Assembly: GCF_900497805.2 (NCBI RefSeq)
Contig: NW_020954551.1
Location: 2,951,569 to 3,015,568 of the forward strand
Length of the DNA stretch: 64,000 bases
Reading direction: 5' to 3'
Source of the DNA: Vombatus ursinus
Lineage: Eukaryota; Chordata; Mammalia; Diprotodontia; Vombatidae
Part shown: positions 33,641-44,099 of the stretch, in pieces
Numbering within the stretch: position 1 is the stretch's first letter
Layout: every line of letters begins with the position of its first letter
Notes under the pieces: generated by a model
Told to the model about the DNA's origin: nothing
What the model saw: only the letters and a program-made list of their open reading frames with translations
The model's database searches: none
Made by a program: the position numbers and the translations under genes

Positions 33641-33929
33641 GGCTTTAGGAGTAATTTGTTGAGTGGTAATTGAAGGCTGCATCTATGGCGTGGTCTTGCC
33701 AGGTATTCCACATTAAGTGTTGTCTACATCTTGAGGAGGTGAAGGTAGTAACTCTTTTGAAAAGAGAGATGAAATTTTAGGATTGAGAGAAGGCTCTCTG
33801 GTTTGGGTTATTTTTAGAATAGAAACCTGACCATGGGGAAGGTGACTGGGAAATTAAAAGAAGGAGATGGATTGAGCAAAGTCTTCTCTGGGTCTGGATA
33901 GGGAAGGAGGGAGAGAACAGATGAAGAAA
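33641..33929. other. SLMAP intron, no recognised repeat
   Basis: Purine-rich intronic sequence that may be old antisense L2, not supported further. Confidence 0.35.
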
Positions 33930-34090
33930 CAAATGAGAATTTTTCTTTTAAACCTATTGGAGAAACTCAGAGAAGTTAAGACTTGTCAGTCACCCAGTGA
34001 CCAAGTGTCAAAGGCAGACTCAGGCCTTCCTGACCGCACGCCAATCCTGGGGCCCTCTGTCTCCTAAAGCATCCCAGGACACAGAAGCGT
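33930..34090 (-). repeat. MIR-type SINE remnant, antisense
   Basis: ggagaaactcagagaagtta, cagtcacccagtgaccaagt and aggccttcctgaccgcac in MIR order. Confidence 0.55.
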
Positions 34091-34154
34091 CTTCCCGGGC
34101 TAGTGGGGTCGCTGTGAGGGTCTCACATCATCCAGGTCCGGACGTTCAACCTTA

Positions 34155-34225
34155 CCTCCAACCTTAGCCCAGCACCTGGCACATAGTAGGCACTTAATAA
34201 ATGTGTATTGGTTGATTGATTAATC
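34155..34225 (+). repeat. L2 3' terminus, sense
   Basis: cagcacctggcacatagtag, cacttaataaatgtgtattg and ttgattgatta. Confidence 0.75.
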
Positions 34226-34289
34226 TGCTGGGACTGAATCCAGTCCCTTCTGCTCTTGGGTCTTCAGGGGAGATGGGTCCCACTGGGCA

Positions 34290-34390
34290 CATGGCATCTT
34301 AGGACCAGGAGGAAACTCATAAGCTGTCTGGTCCAATTCTTTCATTTTACAGAGGAAGAAACTGAGACCCAGAGAGGTTTTGGTTAAATA
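34290..34390 (-). repeat. MIR-type SINE remnant, antisense
   Basis: ctgtctggtccaattctttc and attttacagaggaagaaact followed by gagacccagagaggtt. Confidence 0.6.
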
Positions 34391-35035
34391 ATAATATTGT
34401 TTAAATTCAAGATTGCCAGGCATGAATTGTATCTTAGAGTTGGAGAGTGATCGTCTAGTTAATTCCTTTCATTGTATTTTTAATGTGTCTGGATGCCTTT
34501 TGTTTTTACATCAGTGTCTTTTCCAGGTATTTTCTTCCTCTATCTAATCCCCCCTCCCCCCCCAGTAACAGTGTAATATTGTCACAAGGAAAAATAGTTC
34601 ATCAGATACAGCTTGTGGAATGACTTCATGTGACACTGTATGGAATGCTTTGTCCCTATCGTTCTTCCCCTTTAGACACGTAATCCAGTCTCGGTGGCTG
34701 ACCATATTACCTCTCTACTGGCTATTGGGATTTCCCTTTGTCATTGAGTTAATATTGAATGAGGCCAGGAATAGCTCTTCTGTCAAGCATTGTACTTTTC
34801 TCATGAATCCGTCATCTCTTCAAGCACCTCGTTTTCATCACTTTACCAGCAAATTTGTAGGGGAAAAAGTCTGTCAAAATTCATGCTTCCATTTCCTCAC
34901 TTCACCCTTTTGCCTTTTGCATTCTGGCTTGCACTCTGTGGACCTTTGGCCCGGCCCCTGGGGTATGCCCCCACTCCCACGCCACTTGACTGATACCATT
35001 CTTTCTAAGGTTTCCTTTTGAAAAAATTTTTCTTC
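34391..35035. other. SLMAP intron, mostly unassigned
   Basis: A 133-residue open frame (34620-35021) lies here. It has no recognisable domain and no convincing splice context, and its sequence is pyrimidine-rich intron, so no gene is called. Confidence 0.4.
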
Positions 35036-35039
35036 CCTT

Positions 35040-35255
35040 TTATTTTTTTATTACATTAATACATATTTATGGAATAAACCAAGCATTTCCATAATATAGT
35101 ACAATAAAAAAGATGATTGTACATGAACCTACAAATCTATCATGCACAACTTGCTATTCCTTTCAAATATACAAAATTATCATGTAAATTTCTTTTTTTT
35201 TTTTCTCCTTTTTTCCTACCCTCCCTCTAGCCCGCCCTAGCTAGAGATGGCTACC
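35040..35255 (-). mobile_element. L1 3' UTR fragment, antisense
   Basis: ttattacattaatacatatt, gatgattgtacatgaaccta and caacttgctattcctttcaa are the usual antisense L1 3' UTR phrases. Confidence 0.65.
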
Positions 35256-35425
35256 ATGTGATCTTAGGCAAGTCACTTAACCTCTGGCTGTCTTAGTTTC
35301 CTGAACTATAAAATGAGGATAATAATAACACCTATCTTGCAGGGTTGTGGTGAGGATCAAATGAGATAATATTTGTTAAGTGCTTAGCATGGTGCTTGGT
35401 ACATGGTAAGTGCTGAATAAATCCT
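35256..35425 (+). repeat. MIR/Ther-1-type SINE, sense
   Basis: gatcttaggcaagtcactta, taacacctatcttgcagggt, gcttagcatggtgcttggta and gtgctgaataaat in order. Confidence 0.75.
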
Positions 35426-35455
35426 TGTTTCCTTCCTTCTTTTCCCATCTTTTTC

Positions 35456-35690
35456 CACATAGCTGTGAAAGTCTTCATTAAAGCACATATATGCCTGTGT
35501 CACTCTTCTGCCAAATTTAATGGCTCCCTTTCCATTTAGTGGCCACCTATCTGCCTACCCAATAATATACAGACTCCTCAGCCTGGCATCTCTTGTTCCC
35601 ATGCCTTTGCGCTGGATGTCTCCCTTGCATAGAATGCCCCCTCATCTTCTGCTCTGCCTCTTAAAACCCTCCTCAAACAGATTGGACATG
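35456..35690 (+). mobile_element. L2 fragment, sense
   Basis: gcctgtgtcactcttctgcc, aatatacagactcctcagcc and ccatgcctttgcgctggatg follow the L2 distal ORF2. Confidence 0.65.
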
Positions 35691-36020
35691 GTGGATGAGA
35701 GAGTGTGAGGAGTAGGGGATGATATCTAGGTTGCAAACCTGGTGATAGGGAGGATAGTGGTGTTCTCAATATTAAAAGGAAAATTAACAAGTGGGGTTAT
35801 CCAGTTTGAAATGTTTAGTATGCATTTGAAGATGCAGAACGGAAGGTCAGGAGGAGGGATTAGAGTTAGATAAATAAATCTAAGAATCATTAGCCTAGAA
35901 TGGATAAGTGAATCCACACAGGGCTGATAGATTGCTACGAAAAATAGTTTTGGATATGAAACTTCAAAAGAGGGCCTGGGACGGAGCTTTGGGAGACACC
36001 CATCATTAGCTGTAGGTGAT
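35691..36020 (-). mobile_element. L2/CR1 fragment, antisense
   Basis: gtgtgaggagtaggggatga, tatctaggttgcaaacctgg, ttatccagtttgaaatgttt and ggcctgggacggagctttgg match reversed L2. It abuts the sense L2 piece, giving a head-on junction. Confidence 0.7.
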
Positions 36021-36490
36021 GATATGTAGAATTTTATATTCAGATTTGTTTCTTAGGAATTTCTCATCTTTCCTGAACTGAGATTAAGAGTTTCATATTA
36101 GTTCTAGGCAACTTAAAGTGTAATCAACTCGATTGCTAACAGAGAGAATTCATGGTAATAATTTAACATGTATATTTCATTTTGAAATTGTTTTGTACTA
36201 AGATTTAAATTATAGAAATGTCTAATATGTGTGGTTAAAAAAAAAAGGCAAACAAAAAGTGTAATAGAGCTAGGGGCAACAAGAACTAGTATATATATTT
36301 TCTGATAGTATTAAACTGGAGCATTTCCCAGTTTGTCTTTGCATAGAACTGAGGTTTGTGTAAAATGTTATTGTCCTTTGAAAAAATGCATGCCTAAAAC
36401 TGTAGCTAAAGCTTTTTTTTTTTCCTTTCTGTGGAAGAACGAACAAATTAAATTTACTCTTATTCTCCACTTAGAATATGGAAAGCCCCC
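36021..36490. other. SLMAP intron, no recognised repeat
   Basis: AT-rich unique-looking intron. Confidence 0.45.
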
Positions 36491-36505
36491 AATTTAGGAA
36501 TTTTT

Positions 36506-36688
36506 AATTTTTTTTTTTTACATTTTAATTTTTTAATTGTTTTTATTTTTAGGCAATTGGGGTTAAGTAATTTGCCCAGGGTCACACGGCTAGTAAGTGT
36601 CAAGTGTTTGGTCTGACGCCGGATTTGAACTCAGGTCCTCCTGACTTCAGGGCCGGTGCTCTATCCACTGCGCCACCTAGCTGCCCCA
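36506..36688 (-). mobile_element. tRNA-derived marsupial SINE, antisense
   Basis: Exact 16-base duplication caatttaggaattttt at 36490-36505 and 36689-36704. Full-length antisense copy, close to consensus, with the 'agtgtttggtctga' subfamily feature. Confidence 0.95.
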
Positions 36689-36784
36689 CAATTTAGGAAT
36701 TTTTTACTGCCAGAAACTACAGGGAATCTGAGATTAAAGACAGTGCATGTTGGCAAAATTACAGCAAATTTTAAATCTTATTTT

Positions 36785-37375
36785 CATCATAATGTTGGAG
36801 TCTGATTGTGAAGGGCTTTAAATCCCAGATTTAGGATTTTGCATTTTATTCTACAGAAAATAGCAAACCACTGAAGTTTTTTGAGTAAAGGAATGACATG
36901 GTTACAGCTATATTTTAGGAATATTAGTTTGGCAGCTATGTAATGAGTTGATTAAAGAGGAAAGAGAATGGAAGCAGACAGACTCATCAGGTTATTGAAA
37001 TAATCTACCAGCAGTCATGAAGAGCAGAACTAGGATTGAAGCTGTGAGAGTGAAAAAGACAGGATGACTGGGAGTGAGATGAAGATAGGATTAATAAGAT
37101 TTGACATTTGGTTATGAGGGATAAGAGAGAGTAATAATGTGTCAAGGGTCACATAGTTTGGGAAACTGAATGATTGTAAGATTGGTGTTGCCTTTGAGAA
37201 AAATGAGCAGGTTAGGAGGAGGGCTAGGTTTTGGAGTCACATTTTAGATGTGTTGGAGGTGATTATGAGACATCCAGATGGATACGTTCAACAGTTGGTG
37301 ATGCAGGACTTAGTTCTGGAGAGAGATTTACCTTGGATGTTTATGTATTTGGGGGTTGTTTACGAGAGAAGGCAA
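36785..37375 (-). mobile_element. L2/CR1 fragment, antisense, old
   Basis: tctgattgtgaagggcttta, aatgacatggttacagctat, ttggcagctatgtaatgagt and gagacatccagatggatacg run in reversed L2 order. Confidence 0.7.
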
Positions 37376-37379
37376 TATA

Positions 37380-37475
37380 AAATAATATTGCATTGTTACT
37401 AAGTGGAAGAGCTAGGATTTAAACCTTTCTGACTTAAATCTACACACTTTCCATTATACTGTGCTTCCTGCCCTC
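37380..37475 (-). repeat. MIR-type SINE remnant, antisense
   Basis: ttactaagtggaagagctag, gatttaaacctttctgactt and attatactgtgcttcctg: the MIR 5' half reversed. Confidence 0.55.
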
Positions 37476-37494
37476 TTAATTTTTCACCGCATCT

Positions 37495-37800
37495 TTCTAG
37501 AGTGGATCTAGATCTGGAATGTATTCCATCTTTACCAGTTCCTCCTAGAATCCCTAATTTGCCTTATACTTGGGCTCAGCTGTCACTTTCTGCACGAGTC
37601 CTTTCCTGATTCCCCAGGTGCCAGTGGCCCTTTGAAATGACCTTTAAAAAATTTCCGATATGTTTTGTATATACCTGTTCTCTCCTCCAAGAAAATGTCA
37701 GCTTCAGAGCAGGAATCATTTTATTTTTTGTCTTTGTGACTTCAGCACCTAGCCTGGGTCAAAATTGGTGCTTAATAAATGTTTGTTAATTGATTGATAG
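37495..37800 (+). mobile_element. L2 3' end, sense
   Basis: gcacgagtcctttcctgatt, cttcagcacctagcctgggt, gcttaataaatgtttgttaa and ttgattgat: a 3' terminus of L2. Confidence 0.8.
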
Positions 37801-38125
37801 AGCTAGGTAACTGCAGGTTGGGATTGCTCTCTTTGGCCATTTGATTGCAAAATGTCAAGTGTGAGTTTGATTTGGAGCTCGGAAGAAATTCTGGACTACC
37901 TGTTTCTTTATCTTCTCTCTTCACACAAAGAAGTAATTCTAGGACGTTCATTTCTTGACTTACTAGTTGAAGAGCTTTTAGACGGTTATAGCGAGTACAT
38001 AGCTGGGCTTTCTGTGTATCTCAATAGCCTCTTGCTTTTATCACTTTGTCTGATTGTCTCTTGTTCCAGATGAAGAAACCCCTTTCACTAATGGAGACAG
38101 ATGGAACTGTTCTGCAACCTTATAG
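37801..38125. other. SLMAP intron, no recognised repeat
   Basis: A 73-residue frame at 37852-38073 is leucine-rich with no recognisable domain; treated as chance. Confidence 0.4.
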
Positions 38126-38129
38126 TATT

Positions 38130-38265
38130 TTTAAAATACTTATCCATCTGTTTTGTTTTTTAATATCACCATCATTTCCCAATATATTCCTCCCCTACCC
38201 AGAAAAACATACCTCATTACAAAGAATTTTTTTAAAAGAAAAAATGTTCAGCAAACAACCATAAG
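38130..38265 (-). repeat. Possible L1 3' UTR fragment, antisense
   Basis: caccatcatttcccaatata, cctcccctacccagaaaaac and ttcagcaaacaacc resemble a marsupial antisense L1 3' UTR block. Confidence 0.45.
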
Positions 38266-38619
38266 ACTTCAGATTTTAGTATCAAACAATAACGCTGATA
38301 ATAAAAATTATACTGGTTTAAAAAACTTTATTAGGGAACAAAATAAAAATGAACCAGAAATAATTAAACTCAACATTCCAGTGTTTAATGAACTTGTGAG
38401 CCTAAATTGTAGGGGGAGGAACTCCCTATTTGACAAGAACTGCTGAGAAAATAGAGATTAGATTTAGGCCAACGCATTGTGTCATTTACCATACTAAGCT
38501 CAAAGTAGATGGATGGTATGAATATTCAGGATCATACCATTAAAAATGACAACAGGCCATCTGTGATGCTCATGGTTTAGCCTCTGAAGACAAGGTAAAG
38601 ATGTGCCCTCTCATGTCTC

Positions 38620-39390
38620 TTCTTGAAGGCCAAGCTGGAGCATGAGAATTCCTGTGTTCATTTTCACTTTTTCTTGTCTTTCCATTTATACAGCATTGCA
38701 GGTGTTGTGCATGTTCTTTCCCTATTCCTGTTTAGTTCACTTGGCATCAGTACCTTTGAGTCTTTCCATACCTCCCTGTATACTCAGAGGTAACATATTC
38801 GTATTTAAATCTTAGTCCACAAATTTTCCAAGCTAAATATACAGATGAAGTTACAACTTCACCATTACTTACTGCTTAGCAAAGACATTCAGGAGTTGCT
38901 TAAACTTTTTTGTCAAGAATTAATGTGATAGAGTTTGTCTCTTCATTGCCTTTCTTTCTAGTGCACAGCCACCCTCACCCGGCCGTCCCATCTGTTGCTA
39001 GTCGTGTTGGAGGCAGCCCTAGTTATGTGGAACCAATCGGGGTGGTCCCTTTCTCTTCTCAGCGAGTAACAGAACCAGAGCACATTTTTCTAGAGAGGAA
39101 TTGGACCACAGTCAACCACGGGATAAGCTACACTTTCTCCTTCCCTCCACCAATAGAGTGATCAGATTTCCCAAGTATAGAATTCTTTTTATGGATTCTT
39201 TATAGTAATTGTTTTATGGCACAGTAATATTCCATCACATTTCATATACCACAGTTTGTCTGCCCATTCTTCAGTTGATGAACATCTACTTTATTCCCAG
39301 TTTTTTGCTATGCAAAAAAAAAATGCTGTTAGTATTTTGCTGTATTTTCAATCTCTTTGACTCTCTTCCAAGGGATTATTTTATAGGGAG
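38620..39390 (-). mobile_element. L1 fragments, antisense
   Basis: The clearest part is 39205-39330: gcacagtaatattccatcac, atataccacagtttgtctgc, gttgatgaacatctacttta, the reversed ORF2 C-terminus. The left part, 38620-38830, resembles the adjoining 3' region; 38840-39170 is uncertain. Confidence 0.6.
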
Positions 39391-39394
39391 AAAC

Positions 39395-39805
39395 AATAAT
39401 AACAAATTTCATTTGGCAGAACAAAGGCCAGGAATCTCAAGAGAAATGATTTTTAAAAGTTAGAATGAAGGGGGATAGTAATGTTCCAACCTTAGAATAT
39501 ACTACAAAGCAATAATTATTTTTTAAAAAAATTATTTTTAGTTTTCAACATTCACTTCCACAAGATTTTGAGTTCCAAATTTTCTTCCCATTTCATCCCT
39601 CCGCCACCCCAAAATGACATGCATTCTGAATACCCCTTCCCCTAATCTGCCCACCCTTCTATCTCTCCCTCCCCTTCTCTTATCTCCTTCCCTTTCTGTT
39701 TTCCTGTAGGACAGGATAAATTTCTATATATAACAGGAATTATTAAAACTACTTGGTACTGCTTTTTAAAAAAACAAACAGTAAATCAGTAGAACAGACT
39801 ATTAG
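39395..39805 (+). mobile_element. L1 ORF2 fragment, sense, split by a HAL1 3' end
   Basis: Left: caataataacaaatttcatt, ggaatctcaagagaaatgat, atactacaaagcaataatta. Right, from about 39738: ggaattattaaaactacttg, gtactgctttttaaaaaaac, cagtagaacagactatt. Joined in order they follow the ORF2 stretch seen in other L1s. The middle is an antisense insertion. Confidence 0.7.
39520..39737 (-). mobile_element. HAL1-type 3' end, antisense
   Basis: Reverse complement of the end of the HAL1 element at 54.3-54.5 kb: gttttcaacattcacttcca, caagattttgagttccaaat, aatgacatgcattctgaata, then gtaggacaggataaatttct. It inserted into the L1 ORF2 piece; aattatt near both ends is the probable target duplication. Confidence 0.75.
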
Positions 39806-39905
39806 GGATGGGAACCAGTGGCCTCGAGGCCACATGTGGCCCTCTCGGTCCTCAAGTGCAGCCCTTTGAATCCAAACTTCACAGGACAAATTTTGTTCTG
39901 CACCT
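39806..39905. mobile_element. Possible hAT-type DNA transposon end
   Basis: agggatgggaaccagtggcc and gcagccctttgaatccaaac resemble one terminal half of old hAT-type palindromic elements. It contains overlapping perfect palindromes: gtggcctcgaggccac at 39818-39833 and ggccacatgtggcc at 39828-39841. The other end was not found. Confidence 0.45.
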
Positions 39906-40159
39906 GCTACAGTTGCATACACTATTAAAGGCATTGTCTTAACAGAGACTTAGCTAGGTAACAGCATTTTTTGATATTGATGGTTTGTTAATATTACCTG
40001 TTAACCTAAAATCTAAAAAAAAGTTTCCCTAATATCAAGAATAAAACATCACTTTGATTTATCCGAGAATATCCACTAAGAAAAGGTAGCCCAGAACGGG
40101 GTGGAAAGATGAAAGATGTGTCTGTCTTTCAAATCACTTGACTCCGGTAACTCTGATTC

Positions 40160-40245
40160 AACCCATTTTTGGCTTTTGTAGAGTAGTTGGACTCAGTGGT
40201 CTTGAAGATCTCTTCCAGCTATAAATTTGTGACCCTAAAATCTTC
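40160..40245 (+). repeat. MIR-type SINE 3' remnant, sense
   Basis: gagtagttggactcagtggt and ctcttccagctataaatttg resemble the 'gttggactagatgac...cttccagctctaaat' block. Confidence 0.45.
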
Positions 40246-40419
40246 CAGTAGTGAGTTTGAGCTGATAATGTTAGCTAAAGCATGGCTGACATTGAAGCCC
40301 AGAGTCTTTTTCTGTGTGTGGTTTTTAGAACAATATTATATTCATCAGACTTTGTACCATGGGACTGAGGAGAAGTGATAGAATCATCAAATATCCTGGC
40401 TTACCACTTTTTAAAAAGG

Positions 40420-40508
40420 AGAGAGAGAGAGAGAGAGAGAGAGAGTGAGTGAGTGTGTGTGTGTGTGTGTGTATGTGAGAGAGTGAGTGAGAGAGAGAAA
40501 GAGAGAGT
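40420..40508. repeat. (GA)n(GT)n compound microsatellite
   Basis: Runs of GA (40420-40445), GTGA/GT (40446-40475), then GA with GTGA again to about 40508. Confidence 0.95.
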
Positions 40509-40639
40509 TGTATAAAAGCTTAGAGCTTTGAGAGTCCTTCAACTTCAGGATTAGATGATTTACAGGTGAATTCTAGCAAATATTCAAAGAACAATTAATT
40601 CTAATATAACACAGACTGTTTGGAGAAATAAAAAAGATG

Positions 40640-40779
40640 TGATTCCTTTTTTGGGGAGGGTTAGGCAGTGGGGTTAAGTGACTTGCGCAGGGTCACATAG
40701 CTAGTAAGGCCATATTTGAACTCAGGTCCTCCTGAATCCAGGGCCGGTGCTGTATCCAGTGTGTCACCTAGCTGCCCCT
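40640..40779 (-). mobile_element. tRNA-derived marsupial SINE, antisense, shortened
   Basis: ggcagtggggttaagtgact, gcgcagggtcacatagctag, then aaggccatatttgaactcag with the 'tgtcaagtgtctg' part deleted, and gtcacctagctgcccc at the head. Confidence 0.9.
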
Positions 40780-40816
40780 CAGATTTTTATGAGAGAATCC
40801 TTATTTTAAAAATTTA

Positions 40817-41057
40817 GTTATTTTAGTTAGTTATATCCTACTCTTTGTGACCCCATTTGGGATTTTCTTGGCAAGGATACTGGAATAGTTTGCCATTTCC
40901 TTTTTCAGCTCATTTTGTGGATGAGAAAACTGAGCTAAAAGGTTAAGTGAATTGTCCAGAGTCACACAGCTAATAAGTGTCTAAGGCCAGATTTGAACTC
41001 AGGAAGAGGAGTCTTCCTGACTTCAGGCCCAGTGCTCTATCCACGTTGCCACCTAGC
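40817..41057 (-). mobile_element. MAR1 CORE-SINE, antisense, left arm of an inverted pair
   Basis: ctctttgtgaccccatttgg, ggaatagtttgccatttcct, gagtcacacagctaataagt, atttgaactcaggaagagga, gccacctagc: nearly full-length MAR1 in reverse. It abuts a sense MAR1 copy. Confidence 0.9.
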
Positions 41058-41245
41058 ATCTGGCTTCAGACACCTAACTATCTGTGTGACCCTGGGTAAG
41101 TCATTTAACTTTGTGTGCCTCAGTTTCCTCATCCGTAGAATGAGCTGGAGAAGGAAATGGCAAACCACTGCAGTATTTTTGCCCAGAAAACCGCGGTTCA
41201 CAAAGAGTCTGGACATGACTGAAAAGATTGAGTAACAGCAACAAA
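41058..41245 (+). mobile_element. MAR1 CORE-SINE, sense, right arm of an inverted pair
   Basis: ggcttcagacacctaactat, tgtgaccctgggtaagtcat, gagctggagaaggaaatggc, aaagagtctggacatgactg, ending agtaacagcaacaa. It is 5' truncated and ends 85 bases before the SLMAP exon at 41331. Confidence 0.9.
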
Positions 41246-41330
41246 ACCAAAAATATGCAGATTTCTCCCACTGTAGACCTGTAGCTGTTATAGTTGTTAC
41301 CATCCAAACCTTTTCATTTTGTTTTTGCAG

Positions 41331-41478
41331 TTTTATCTTCAAGACACTAAAAGTAGTAACGGTACCTTTATAAATAGCCAGAGATTGAGTCGAGGATCTG
41401 AAGAAAGTCCGCCATGTGAAATTCTTTCTGGTGACATTATCCAGTTTGGTGTAGATGTAACCGAAAACACCCGAAAAG
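41331..41478 (+). CDS. SLMAP: SLMAP internal coding exon, C-terminal half of the FHA domain
   Basis: The exon reads in frame from its first base as 49 codons plus one base: it begins [19 protein letters not shown] and ends VDVTENTRK, which I recognise as SLMAP (about residues 67-115 of the human protein, from memory). It supplies the last strands of the forkhead-associated domain, including the conserved Asn-Gly of the SSNGTFIN loop used by FHA domains around phosphothreonine. SLMAP is a tail-anchored coiled-coil protein of the STRIPAK phosphatase complex; its FHA domain binds phosphorylated MST1/2 kinases, and it also acts at sarcolemmal and centrosomal membranes. The exon is flanked by a pyrimidine tract plus cag at 41328-41330 and a donor gtaaga at 41479. 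It ends after codon base 1, matching the next exon. The preceding exon, which carries the FHA Arg and SRNH motif, is not in the window. The frame is uninterrupted. Confidence 0.97.
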
Positions 41479-43594
41479 GTAAGAGTATGGGTCCGGTGAG
41501 GTGGCTGGGTTATGCATTCTACATGCTGTGTGTTTAATAGCTTGGGCCTAGATCACTTTCTGAGAAGACTCCATTTGTCCAACACAACCAAAGTTCTCTT
41601 CCCTTGTCCTTGATGAATTTTTTGCCTGGCCAGGGAAGACAACCTGGTACGAACTAGCTTTGTGAAAATTGAAGGCTCTGGTGAATCCTAGGTTAAGAAC
41701 ACCCGATATGGGGCTTGATAAAGCAGTTGGTTGGCATTTCTTTGAATTCTTGCAGCGAAGTAAAAGTTAACTATCGTGTTTTTAAAGGAACTTAGAAGCT
41801 TCTCTTAGTTTACTGGACCCCTCATTCCTTACTAGGCTGAATTCCATTTGTTATTTCAGAGCAAACTGAGCAGAATTAATTAATGGAAAGAAGCAAAGTG
41901 TTTTTAATGAGAAACATGAGTTAGTGTCATTTCCTTCAACTCCCTTCCCAAGGCTATTTTATTAATCTCGTTTCAGTTATATTTTAGCTGTGTTATGGGA
42001 TATTTCAGTAGTGAAGGCTAGCCTGGACACCTCGATATCATAAATAAAAAATATTTATATTGGAAAGGTAAATTTTGAGCAGCATGGTTGGCTGGTAGCC
42101 AGAAGAACTCCAGGGCTAGAATTACTTTTTTCTGTCTCTTGGAGCTCCTGAACCCCATCACTGCATAGACCTGCCCAATTAATTTTGAAGCATTGTGAGT
42201 GGGGTGTGTGTTAAAAGCACTAGCAGCAAAAAAGGTAAGGGCAGGGAGTAAATCCTTGCAAGCCCCTCTCTCCCCTTTAGTGTTCTCTCTTAGGTTAGAT
42301 CTCTTTTGATGCCCTTAGAGTTTGTTTCATCTCCTCACTACCCCACTCCAGAGCTCCTTCTCACTGTTTCTCAACCCCCATCCTGTTATAGATCCGAGTG
42401 CCCAGATCTTAAACCTGAGATTTCTTTTTTAAAAAATGGCAAAAATGAATATTGCCTGAGCCCTTTGTGTACACACAGACACCATTAGAATCTGTGTAGA
42501 AACTTTACCTGCAGGGTTTGGGTTTAGATGAAAAGGGGGAGAAATGAGGAGGGAGGGTTTTTAAAGTCCATCATCTATTTCTTATTCTTCCTAATAATAT
42601 AATAACAAACTTTGAAAGCCTTCGGCGGTGTTATTCTTCAGGGGAGAAGTTGGGAGATTCCTCTCTGTTCCTGTTGTGCAGTGGAATACAGACAAACCTT
42701 AGTTGCAAGTGCCCAAAGCAACAAATTGAAAGGAAAGTATGTGAGCTTGTACTTGGGGCTTCCAGAAAAGAATAAAGGGAGTGATTGGGCACCTTTAAAA
42801 GCCTGCCAGGGAATTTTTACTAGTAGGAGACTCTTATTTCATAAGACTTCCCTGTGTTCCTTACCTTTGACAAGATAAGAGTTCTTAGGGGCTCTGATCT
42901 GTTTTTTTGTTTCCTGTTCCCTCACTTGCCTGCAGTCTGGTGAATCCTAAGGCTCCCTTTCCAGAAGGTTTTTTAAATACCTAATATAAAAATGTGATTA
43001 TAAAGGAAACAATTGTGTGGAGATAGGTATCAACAGATGAGGAAAAAGCAACACCTTTGATCTCTAGTTATTTTCCTCTTGTCCTCTTAGCCCAGCAATC
43101 TTTTACTTAGCTTCTCATTCCCCTAGCTTCTTTCTCAAGCCAAAGGGCCAGCACTAGTCTGGTTCCAGAGGGTTTCCCTGTGCTAGCTGATGAACACTTA
43201 GGAGGTGGAAGAGGTGCTTTTGGCATCCCAGTTGGAACTTTAATCACCTTTTTTTTGTAGAAACATTGCTATAGCTGGTGGTTCAAGGCAGTAGGACATT
43301 TAGCATAGTACTGTGCTTTGGGCACTTTATGGTTTAAATAGATTTTTGTGCACTGACTCATAACTTTACAATTTATTATAGGATTGTTTCTATAGGTAAA
43401 TTTATTCTGATTTGTAGACTTTGGTAATACAAATCTATTCAGAAGTTAGAGTCCATCTCAGTAGGTTTTTTTTCCCTGTCTATAAAATTATGATTCCACA
43501 TTATTAGTCTCTTGTGATTTTTGAGGGAGAATGACAGTGATCTTAGTAGAGTGCTACATACATGGGTATTCAGGTACATTCTACACAGATATTC
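41479..43594. other. SLMAP intron after the FHA exon, no recognised repeat
   Basis: About 2.1 kb free of repeats I can identify, unusual for this window. No further exon-like segment was recognised. An 88-residue frame at 42612-42878 shows no domain. Confidence 0.5.
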
Positions 43595-43690
43595 AGTGGT
43601 ACAATGGAAAGGATGCAGGGTATGGAGTCAGAGGGCCTAGTTTTGGAATCCCAGCTCTTAACACCTACTACCTTTCAACATGTTTTAACA
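43595..43690 (+). repeat. MIR/Ther-1-type 5' fragment, sense
   Basis: gtacaatggaaaggatgcag, gagtcagagggcctagtttt and gaatcccagctcttaacacc: the tRNA-like head and start of CORE. Confidence 0.65.
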
Positions 43691-43892
43691 TTAGCAGTTC
43701 TTCTTGGTATAGAGGCAATTTTTTTGTGTGTGTGTATAGAAAATTGCTCTGTCATTGATAATATTGAAAACAGAGTGATGTACAAAGATATCTTCATGTA
43801 TTACATAACAACTCAACAGATATTTAGTATCTAGGCCTTATGCTACGTGCATTTAATGGTGGCAGAATATCAAGTATCAATTTATGTTATAT

Positions 43893-44012
43893 CTTTTTTT
43901 TTTCTTCAGTGAGGCAGTCGGGGTTAAGTGACTTGCCTAGGGTCACACAGCTACTAAGTGTCAAGTGTCTGAGGCCGTATTTGAACTCAGGTCCTCCTGA
44001 CTACAAGGCCAG
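43893..44012 (-). mobile_element. tRNA-derived marsupial SINE, antisense, 5' truncated
   Basis: T-rich start, gaggcagtcggggttaagtg, ttgcctagggtcacacagct, up to gactacaaggccag where it breaks off before the tRNA-like head. Confidence 0.9.
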
Positions 44013-44099
44013 ATATATTATATTTCGATTGTTCATTGAGCCCGAACATACAAATAAATGCAAAAAATGACATTAACTACCAAAAACTGATGCAAATTA

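Noticed and set aside
37852-38073. 73-residue leucine-rich frame as a membrane peptide
   Set aside because: No homology recognised, T-rich intron composition explains the hydrophobicity, and no splice sites fit the SLMAP frame.
1-41330. First SLMAP coding exon (FHA N-terminal half)
   Set aside because: I looked for the expected IGRSVARC and SRNHALVWF segments in the upstream sequence and did not find them, so the exon is placed outside the window.
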